The notes under the pieces are model-generated. The model was not told where the DNA came from and did no database searches. It saw only the letters and a list, made by a program, of their open reading frames with translations. Of a stretch of DNA of 64,000 nt, positions 55,791 through 64,000 are shown piece by piece; position 1 is the first letter of the stretch, and every line of letters starts with the position of its first letter. Where the stretch lies: positions 90,961,270 to 91,025,269 of the forward strand of contig OY282607.1 of assembly GCA_958298945.1 (NCBI GenBank), in the 5' to 3' direction. The translations under genes and the position numbers were made by a program. Origin of the DNA: Atherix ibis. Its lineage: Eukaryota > Arthropoda > Insecta > Diptera > Athericidae.

Positions 55791-57915
55791 TCAATGCAGA
55801 AAATTTTAAGTCATCATTAAAACTAAAATACTTAAACATCCTCAAAAAATTTAGGACCTCAAAAAAACAATAATTTGGTACATCAACATTTTTAGAAGTC
55901 AAGTTTCTTTTTAGTGAACATTTCAAATGCTCTTTAGAATATTTAATTGTTTAAGACCTCAAATATTTTCTGTAAAAAAAAAAAAAAATTATTTAAAAAA
56001 GTATCAATTTAGATGAATTCTGTCTATTCGTTTAATGTCGTTTTTAATTAAGTCATCTCAGGAGAAATTATGTAAAAATCCTGGCATAATTAATTTTATT
56101 TATTCAAAGAAAAAAGAATTTTTTTTTTGCATTTGTATTTGAGTAGGAAGGCGTTAAATCGTGAAAGTCTGAGAGGGAAAATATCTCTTGTTCTTCAACA
56201 AGAAGAGCCAACGAGGTCAGTAATGCATTTTGCTAGGATTTTTATATTCTTCTCAGCTATTCAGAAAGATTACTAAGAAAAGCAAAGAAAAACTCAATTC
56301 CAACCATAATAAATTTACATATTTACACAAATATCCTTTTCCATTTATCATGCATACTCTCTGTGTGTGGAATATGAAGAATAAGCACACTAGGAGTAAC
56401 TGAACTAAATTAAGCTGCTCTAAGCTTAAAAGTGATACAAAGCTGAAAAAGATTTACTTTCAAGAATTATCTTTTATCCTTGAATGAAAGAGCATTCCAA
56501 TGAAAATTTAATAACAGTAAAACGAAATGAAAAGAGGGACAATGTACAGAGGCAAAAAAAAAACATTAACAAAAAAAAAATTCTGCAAAAAAAAAGAGGG
56601 CGCAACCAACCAATCAGCCACCAGTCCTGAAAAGGACTCACTTTCCTTACAAAGAAAATGTTGTAAAGTTAAAAGCAAGAAAAATGAACACACAATTTCC
56701 ATAAAAGTAAAAATGAGTATTTTTGCCTCTAAAGAATCCTGTGAACAGCAGCCGGATTGGGTTGGCAATTGTGTAGCTGGTTTGGTTAGTTACCGGGCGT
56801 GGGGGTGGGGGGAGGTGGTTTCAGTCAAGTAAAGTGTAGGGCGGATAAAGTTAGTAGCATCAAATGCAAAAAGTGTTTTTATGTATTTTTTTTTCCTTTC
56901 CTTTTTGTATAATTTTCATCTTCGTCGTGTATTGAAGTCCTTTTTTTCGGTCTTTTACGGTCCCTAGACATATTTCCCCCACCGCACCTATCGAAATTTT
57001 TTTTTCTTCCTTTTTGGTTGATGTCTCATTTTGTACTATTGCGATGGGGTTTTTTTTTTTTTTTGTTTAATTTGTGCCCGTTTTAAACTCATTTTAGTGT
57101 TGTCGCTGTTGACGTGGCTGACATTTTGTCGTAAAAATGTTGTCGCTGTAAACAGAAAATGTTGGAATTTAAAAGAAATGAGAACATTTTACTCTACATA
57201 AAAAGAGGGTAAAATGTCCTGAAAAAGGACGAATAGAAATGTGGGGTTGTTTTTGAGAAAAGTAGAAGTATGCCTGCATAAATGGTAAAGTACAACGGGT
57301 ACAATCTAGAGAAGAAAAAAAATGCCATAGCGCAGCTCTGGTGAGTGATGACTTGATGTGATGGGGTCCTAATGGCGCGGGTGGTACGAGGAGGCTGTTT
57401 ACTTGAAAATAGCAGGAAAACTTTCATACAGAAATGCTCTTGAAAAGAGTGGAAAAAATCTCATTTAAAATTTCCTTTAATCTTTCGTCATCCGGTCGTT
57501 TCCATGTTGAATTTATGCTTTTTTTCGGAATATTTTTCCTCTTTGTCTACCATTTACTCTCGCCTCAATCGAGTGTGTTTTGTTTTTTTTGCTTTTGGGT
57601 CCCCTTTTTCCTTACGCAGCATTTCCTATCAAGATTTGTTTTCAACCGCCCCTCCCTCTATTTAACTGTTAACTAGAATACTTTGTTCCGAGATTAAAAA
57701 GCAGGAAAGGATGTAACAAGGAGAAAATTTTCCAAGTTGAGAGACTAACTGAAAAGGTGTTGCCAGTGCTTGTTTTTTTATTTAGTTACATATAAAAATT
57801 TCCTCCATGCCTTGTATTAGCATTTATTTTGTAAATTTTTAATGAAAACTTTTCTTATTTTAGTTTTTTCTGTTATTTGTTATTTTGAAGTTTGGTTATT
57901 GTTGTAAAAAATATT
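55791..57915. other. Mixed DNA, no gene supported
   Basis: AT-rich with A-runs (55976-55988) and T-runs (57050-57064). The + frame 56527-56832 and its - strand partner 56508-56768 overlap each other and have no recognised domain; 57194-57676 is similar. Confidence 0.4.
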
Positions 57916-57917
57916 TG

Positions 57918-57955
57918 CTAAATGTTCGTCCAAATTTTTATTGACGAACATTTAG
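57918..57955. repeat. 13 bp inverted repeat at the edge of a satellite
   Basis: CTAAATGTTCGTC (57918-57930) pairs perfectly with GACGAACATTTAG (57943-57955) over a 12 nt loop. The satellite of ~115 bp starts immediately after. Confidence 0.9.
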
Positions 57956-59060
57956 TACTATAAGTAATGTTTAAAATAGTCCTAATAATGATTATTTTTA
58001 AGAAAATGACTAAATGATTAAAATGGTGATTAAAATGACTCCTTAGGGTCTTAATTCTGTAATTTGTCTTTCAGGGTCTCAGTACTATAATTAATATTTA
58101 AAGGATCCTAATAATGGCTATTTTTTGAAAAATTACTAAATTATGAAATTGGCCACTTAGGGTCTTAATTCTGTAATTCGTCTTTGAGGGTCTTAGTACC
58201 GTAATTAATGTCTAAAATGGTCCTAAAAATGATTATTTTTAAAAAATTACTAAATTATTAAATTGGCCCCTTATGGTCTAAATTCTATAATTTGTCTATG
58301 AGATCTTAGTATTATAATTTATATTTAAAGGGTCCTAATAATGATTATTTTTTTAAAAATGACTAAATTATTAAATTGGCCCCTTAGGGTCTTAATTCTG
58401 TAATTCGTCTTTTAGGGTCTTAGTACCGTAATTAATGCCTAAAATGGTCCTAAAAATGATTATTTAAAAAAAAAGTTACTAAATTATTGCATTGGTCTCT
58501 TAGGGTCTTAATTCTGTAACTTGTCTTTGAGGGTCTTAGTACCGTAATTAATGTCTAAAATGCTCCTAAAAATGATTATTTAAAAAAAAAATTACTAAAT
58601 TATTAAATTGGCCCCTTAGGGTCTTAATTCTATAATTTGTCTATGAGGTCTTAGTACTATAATTCATATTTAAAGGGTCCTAATAATGATTATTTTTAAA
58701 AAAAATGACTAAATTATTAAATTGCCCCTTAGGGTTTTAATCCTCTAATTTGTCTTTGAGGGTCTTAGCACTATAATTTATATTTAAAGGGTCCTAATAC
58801 TGATTATTTTTTAAAAAATTACTAAATTATTAAATTGGTTCCTTAGGGTCTTAATTCTGTAATTTGTCTTTGAGGGTCTTAGCACTATAATTTATATTTA
58901 AAGGGTCCTAATACTGATTATTTTTTAAAAAATTACTAAATTATTGAATTAGCTCCTTAGGGTCTTAATCCTATAATTTGCCTTTAAGGGTCTTAGTATG
59001 ATAATTATTACCTAAGAAGGTCCTAAAATATTTAATTTGGCCGTTAATAATCTTATTATC
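57956..59060. repeat. ~115 bp satellite, about 9-10 copies
   Basis: CCTTAGGGTCTTAATTCTGT recurs at about 58043, 58158, 58270, 58382, 58500, 58613, 58727, 58841 and 58955, with spacings of 112-118 bp. Each unit also holds TTGTCTTTGAGGGTCTTAGT, AATTAATGTCTAAAATGGTC or TTTATATTTAAAGGGTCC, AATAATGATTATTTTT and AATTACTAAATTATTAAATT. Two sub-types (TCTAAAATGGTCCTAAAAAT and TTTAAAGGGTCCTAATAATG) alternate irregularly. Confidence 0.95.
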
Positions 59061-59154
59061 GAAATTATCGTTTGGGGTCTTAATTCTTGAATTATGAAGT
59101 TTAATTATTTCAATAAACGCAATTCTTATATCATAGATTTTTAATAATGATATT

Positions 59155-59660
59155 GCTTAACTCATTTCGTGGGTTACTGTCATTTGACAGTTGTTCAAAA
59201 TATCTGTTATCCAAGGCAGCTTATTGTTTTCTATGTTATATTACGGATGATTAGTTAAAAATATAAAAAACGGTCTACAAAAGATGGATGATGTCGTAAC
59301 CATATTTTGCACTTTAAGAAATAAAATTTTCTGCAGCGGTGAGGCTCATTTCTTCCTCGTTGGGTACGTCAGAAAGAAAAATCTATCGTGAAGACATTCT
59401 ATCCGCAAAAAATTCCAGTATTTCGCAAACTTTGATAATATGACAACTGATTAACAGACTTTGACAGATGACAGTTGACACCCAACATTTATTTCTGTTT
59501 TATTTTTATTTACCGGGTTATCCATTTCATGATTCAGAAAGTATAGGCCTGTCAAGTTTGACATCCGTCAAATGTATGTGTCATCCAAGGTTTAGGACTG
59601 TGGTTTAGTTAGTTTAGCGTTTGGCATTTTATATTTTTTTAACTATTCTGATGTGCATTA
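59155..59660. mobile_element. Mariner-family MITE, inverted orientation
   Basis: Contains TCATTTGACAGTTGTTCAAAA (59179), then ACAGACTTTGACAGATGACA, then GGGTTATCCATTTCATGATT, CAGAAAGTATAGGCCTGTCA and CATCCAAGGTTTAGGACTGT. The last are the reverse complement of the unit end at 11160-11245. The order indicates two partial copies side by side. Confidence 0.7.
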
Positions 59661-59689
59661 AAAATTAAGAAAGAGAACCTGTTTTTGTT

Positions 59690-59900
59690 GAAGCTTTTGA
59701 TCTGAACTATATGTTATTTCGACAAGATGGCGTTACAAGTCACAGAACATGGCAAATCTTGGTCTTATTCTACGGAAAGCTAGGTGGAGGCGTAATTTCA
59801 CGATTTGGTGATGCAAAAAGTCCTCCAAAAATCATGACATCGTGTTTACGCAGACAATCCTGAAACTTAAGAGCATTAAAAATTACCTTAAATTAAAAGA
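59690..59900 (+). pseudogene. Mariner transposase relic, DD41D-like
   Basis: The frame reads L-N-Y-M-L-F-R-Q-D-G-V-T-S-H-R-T, then G-G-G-V-I-S-R-F-G-D, and after a frameshift V-Y-A-D-N-P-E. This corresponds to M-W-F-Q-Q-D-G-A-x-x-H-T, I-S-R-F-G-D and V-Y-A-D-N-P of the family. The P-R-S-C-D-L-T-P-L-D block is damaged. Non-functional. Confidence 0.75.
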
Positions 59901-60299
59901 GCATTAAAAATTATCTCAAAAGAAACAAAAATGTCATCAAGAACGCCCTTTAGCATAATTTTCTTTGTAAGCAGTTTATGTGAATATGACCTCGCAGAAT
60001 CATCACAAATAACATTTTGTTAATTGAAGAAAAAACCATAAAGCATCATTGAGGACACTCAAACGTTACCACAATCCGCCCCCCCCCCCCCCCTTATCAA
60101 TTAGTTCATGTTTAAAGAAAAATGTACCATGTTCAAGATAAGGTTTTCTTTCCACAGAAGAAAAACAAATCTCAAAGAGTGCATTCCAATGTCCAAATTA
60201 GTGAGTGTTCAATAAAATCGTTACCGAAATCGAAAATTGTTAACACACTCCCAGGGAAATGTTCATTTCCCAATCCTTATTAAACTAACAAGTTTACAG
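59901..60299. other. Unique DNA with a poly(C) run
   Basis: A C-run of about 16 (60077-60093, interrupted once near its start) in otherwise mixed DNA. No gene supported. Confidence 0.4.
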
Positions 60300-60460
60300 T
60301 TCTTCAAGCATCAAAAGTGATTAATTTGGTCGCAGCGCAGCCAGTCAAAAGCAGAAACCAAAACATTCCGAAGCTATCAAGTTTCCCTATTAGTGATGGT
60401 ATCTTTCGAATGGAAGAACACTCATCCGATGACGGCTGTTTTAAAATTCCAATTGCCTAA
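60300..60460 (+). CDS. Weak candidate terminal exon
   Basis: After TTTACAG (ending 60299) one frame is open for 52 codons to TAA 60458-60460. It includes A-A-Q-P-V-K-S-R-N-Q-N-I-P-K-L-S-S-F, then P-I-S-D-G-I-F-R-M-E-E-H-S-S-D-D-G-C-F-K-I-P. It is balanced and hydrophilic, unlike chance frames here, but the acceptor tract is poor, a second frame is open across much of it, and the phase does not match the 53810 exon. Confidence 0.17.
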
Positions 60461-61065
60461 TTAATCTCGAATGAAATCGTAAACATGTTAAACAAACAGA
60501 AATGATCAATTAATATATATTGTACGAGAAAGCAGCGGTGATAAATTATCGGGGACTAGGAATGGAGCAGCGGCAATCTCCGGTGTGCCAGGGAACAGCA
60601 TCTACAGCAGCAGCAGAAGCTGTATCGGCTGTTGGTAGTTAAATCAGCTTCCATTCCGAAAGGTGTACAAAATCATTAACGAGATGTCATATGCATAATC
60701 GAATCAATGGAATCGAATATGGCGGTGATACTTGAAAGAAATTTCATTCAATTCAGTCGGTGGGTCTCAAAGTTGGCGTTTTTTTTCGAAAGGGGTCTTC
60801 ATTCTTTTTATGTAATCAGTTTTCTTCATCTTTTTTTTATTTATTAGTTATTGTTTTTTTTTCTTAAATTATTTCAAGACTAATTCACGAAGATAAGAAA
60901 ATGATAGTCGAGTCATTGTCGTTGATTAAACAGTCAAAAAAGAAAACGGTTGATTTTAAAGAACAAAAAAATTTTTGGGAGTAACATAGTTGCGTAAAAA
61001 GTGATTGAAAATTTGCTGCAGCATCAATAAATAAGTGTGAGGTGTGTCCAATAATCATTAAACAA
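60461..61065. other. Complex DNA, no gene
   Basis: CAGCAGCAGCAGAAGC near 60607-60622 is a short CAG tract. The remainder is unique and turns AT-rich after 60780. Confidence 0.35.
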
Positions 61066-61070
61066 TTTTT

Positions 61071-61800
61071 TCCAGCTATTCAGGACCTCTAAACATCTGC
61101 TTGAGCCCTTCCAAATATCTGACTAGGACTCTTTAGATAAATGCTTAGGGTTCTTAATTATCTGCTTAGGGCCCTCTAGAAATCTGTTCAAGACCATCTA
61201 CAGATCTGCTTAGGACCCTCTAGAAATTAGCTTAGGACCCTCTAAACATCTCATATCTGCATAGGACCCTTTGGACATCTGCCTAAGGCCCTCTCAACAT
61301 CTGCTTAGGACCCTCTGGACATCTGCCTAAAGCCCTCTAAATATATGCTTAGGACCCTCTGAACATCTGCTTAGCACCCTCCAATTATCTGCTTAGGACC
61401 CTCCAGACTTTTGCTTGGAACCCTCTAAACATATCATTAGGACCCTTTAAACGTCTGCTTAGGACCATCTACACATATTTTTAGGACCCCCTAAATATTT
61501 CCCTAGGATCCTCTAGGCATCTGCTTTTGGTTCCTAATCATCTGCCTAAAGTCCTCCATATATCTGATTAGGACGCTCTAGCCATCTGCTTAGTCCCTCT
61601 ACAGATCTACTTAGGACCCTCCAGACTTTTGCTTGGAACCCTCTAAACATATGCAAAGGACCCTCTAAAAATTTGCCTAGGACCCCTAAACATCTGCTGA
61701 GGACCATCCAGACATCTGCTTAGAACACTTCAGACATCTGTTTAAGACCCTCCAGACATTTTCTTAGGACTCTAAACATCTCTTTAGGACCATCTTAAAG
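61071..61800. repeat. 22 bp minisatellite, about 33 copies
   Basis: The consensus is close to GGACCCTCTAAACATCTGCT then TA. Copies are diverged but the register is clear (for example CATCTGCTTAGGACCCTCTG repeated around 61300-61330). It shares GACCCT-AAAC and TG-TTA with the 21 bp array at 54880-55790. Confidence 0.93.
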
Positions 61801-64000
61801 CAATGCTAATATTTTCTTCTCAAACGTTAAAATTTCGTATTTTTTTTGTTTTTAAAATAATTTTTCCATTATTTTCTGCTATTATCTCGTTTCTTCATTT
61901 TTGAGGTCTGTAAAACGTGTCCGAAAAGTGATTCTATAGCATCAGAATAATGGAAATCCTGCAAAATATCCTCCCAACCCTTACGAGAAATATTCTTTAA
62001 AATATGCTAACTAATCAATCATAGTCACCGATGTTGTGTAGTCCTAATTTATGTTTAACTAAAAAGAAAATAATAATTTTTTTTTTTGCGTAAAGGATTT
62101 ATGACGCAAATTTCAAAGACGACACCTCCAACCTTTGACCAATAAAGAAATGCACACAAATTAGATTAAAAGGAAAAAATTACGTACATGCGACTACATC
62201 TCCCTTGGAGCTGTTGTTGTTGTGTGGGGAGGGGGGGTAGGGTAGTATGCTAGAATGATTTATTTAGTGCTTCTTTTTGTGATGTTCTTTTCTTTACGCT
62301 GCATTATGAGTTAAAGCCATGCACACGAAAGGTTACCATCGAAACAGGCTTGCACGCTCATCCGTCGTGTACGGTCGGTATTGGGAATAAACGTGTTGGC
62401 TGGCCAGCACCTTGTTAATTGGCAACCCAGTTGCCTTTTGGATTCTGTGGGTTTGAGATTCATGTAAGAAATTACAAATTTATAATGCGTCTATCCGCCT
62501 CTGCATCTGATTTTACACGTTTTCGTCTTCATGCACTTCCCCTCGAACCGATCTCAGTTTCGATGCTCGAATTTCTAAACATGAAATGATCCACTAATTC
62601 ACAGCCTACTAGAAATTTTTAACTGATATCACTATTACTGCCATTTATATTTCGATGGCATTATTGCTATTTATGGTAGTACAGATTTATTGATTAGCAT
62701 ACGATAACCGATGAAAGACAGATAATAATCTACCTACCTAAGATGACGCGAATCGATCTTTTACAAAACGGTGCTTCTTAAAGACTTTTACAAAAATAAA
62801 AGTTCGGCCAGATTTAACTCAATCGAAATTTACTATCTTAAACTGACTGACTGGTTATAGACTAAATAAGTGACTAACTATCAAATTAACTTGAATTTTA
62901 TTCCGAACGTTGGTTGTGATTCGATTCCGACGACATTAAATGTAAATTAGAGGCTGGGGCAACAACACAAGAAAACCATTTTCCCATAAAATTTATGGCC
63001 GATCCCGATTGAATTCGTAATTAATCGATAATACATTTGTTTATCTTTTGTATTTTGTCGTTGATTGTTTATTTAATCTGCTCATATTAACTTGTCTTCT
63101 TCCTTTAAGATTTTTCCCCTATCATCATCTATCGTCACCGATCGGACGCCTTTGTTCAGCTTCTTCTTCGGGAATTTTTTTTTTCTCGATGTGGCAACGT
63201 TAAGACCATACGATGGGATTGAATATTTATTATGTATGCTCAAAAATATTTGATTCATGTCTTGTCTACGATGAATAGTTTAACGATAGGCTCTTTAAAA
63301 TATTTTATAGTCAATTCGTGACAGCCAAAGACATAATGTAGATAAAGATTTCGGAATGTTATTTAAATGGAAACGTTTGTGATATTTTTTCATTAGTCTT
63401 CACGTAGCCGCCTTGATAACATTTAAAATTATCTGACAATCACAATCGTTTTGTATATAGAAAATTAGTTACTAATTATTATGGAATGAAGCAGAGAAGA
63501 AAAGCAAAGATTTTTTATTAGGGAAAAAATCAATACTCACGCTGATATGTGATTAAATCTAAAGAAGACTTTAGAAAATAGTCAAAAAAAATTCCGACGG
63601 TTAAAAAGACTCAATTTCAAGAAAGAAAAAGTCGCGCTGCAAAATCGACAATTTTCATATTGCAAAAAAAAAACAACAAAAAAACATATTTTATTTTGTT
63701 TCATTTCAATTTAATATAAAAATATAACAAAAGAACAAAAAAAAAAAACACATTAAATTTTAGCTCAAACAGCCGTGCAGCGCTGCAAAATTTGACCATT
63801 TCTTCGTTTTTTTTTTCTTCTCTAGCTATCTCCCTCGCTCAGTTACCATACTCAATGGCAATATGCTTTTTTACTCTTTTAGTTGCGCAGCACTATTCTT
63901 TGTCTCTTAAATTAAAAAAACAAAATGGTTTTTTTTTTTTTAAATTTATATTTAAAACGTTGGCTGTATGATTAATTTTAGTCCTCGGTAAGATATGATG
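61801..64000. other. Unique DNA to window end, no gene supported
   Basis: 62200-63200 is comparatively complex, with a G-rich patch at 62225-62240 and an open but ATG-less + frame (about 62311-62466) that I could not support. A donor-like TCG|GTAAGAT lies at 63986-63992 and a - strand donor-like CAGC|GTGAGTAT near 63541, but neither has a convincing exon attached. Confidence 0.35.

Noticed and set aside
62311..62466. 50-codon ATG-less + strand frame before a GTAAGA
   Set aside because: The only plausible acceptor would bring an in-frame stop into the exon, and the other candidates lack a pyrimidine tract.
1..64000. tRNA, rRNA, snRNA, CRISPR or prokaryotic operon features
   Set aside because: No B-box-like GGTTCGANTCC, no conserved rRNA words, no regular spaced direct repeats with unique spacers, and no Shine-Dalgarno-linked gene series were seen.

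Overview
This is a eukaryotic, probably insect and most likely dipteran, intergenic or long-intron window. It is very AT-rich, full of A/T homopolymers, and has no prokaryotic gene arrangement, rRNA, recognisable tRNA or CRISPR. The order is an inference. It rests on two mariner transposon families (DD34D and a DD41D, rosa-like family), two acceptor/donor junctions resembling insect recursive splice sites, and GAGA-rich promoter-like DNA. No complete host protein-coding gene is visible, and nearly all long ATG-initiated frames are chance frames in low-complexity DNA.

The host-gene signal is a scatter of short, splice-flanked open frames. On the + strand, three exon-like segments are open and in phase 0 (891-1004, 21640-21756, 46865-46939), and a fourth (53810-53871) can be entered in phase 0. 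They fit one gene whose exons are separated by introns of about 7-25 kb. The best is 21640-21756, a Pro/Gln-rich segment ending at a good donor. Two of the exons begin with GTATGTG directly after a pyrimidine tract and CAG, so each junction could also act as a recursive splice point. On the - strand, two short ATG exons (18563-18588 and 35239-35297) both end at good donors in phase 2, as expected for alternative first exons of one gene reading toward lower coordinates. I could not name either gene. Other candidates (14502-14730, 16223-16320, 18108-18301, 53561-53703, 60300-60460) are weak.

Mobile elements: two deleted DD34D mariners with intact termini (29285-30203 and 43560-44355; the second has its 5' end copied in inverted orientation at its 3' end); a decayed DD41D transposase (26284-26991); and a large family of decayed mariner-like elements whose subterminal region carries the palindrome TTTGACAGCTGTCAAA (about 2010-2330, 2352-3226, 9440-10592, 10593-11540, 22226-23061, 24885-25690, 44428-45426, 48230-48925, 59155-59900).

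Tandem repeats are the other main component: an AT-rich array with units of roughly 230-260 bp (1-465, 5330-7015), a ~155 bp satellite (13037-14315), a different ~154 bp satellite (19724-20230 and inside 22390-22970), TTCTTATTCGATGACTTA-type repeats (27030-27490, 28780-28910, 31725-33230), GGTCTCAAAAA-type repeats (37480-38720, 40500-41060), a ~175 bp array derived from transposase (49018-49612), a 21 bp minisatellite (54880-55790), a ~115 bp satellite (57956-59060) and a 22 bp minisatellite (61071-61800). Several otherwise unlike arrays share a GACCCT/AGGGTC core.

The remaining unique, less AT-rich islands (about 1020-1530, 3360-4700, 7540-8640, 11810-12660, 14440-15480, 23480-24560, 34500-35600, 42540-42760, 49740-50150, 53040-54600, 60200-60760, 62200-63200) look like the conserved non-coding or promoter DNA of a developmental locus, but this cannot be shown without a comparison.
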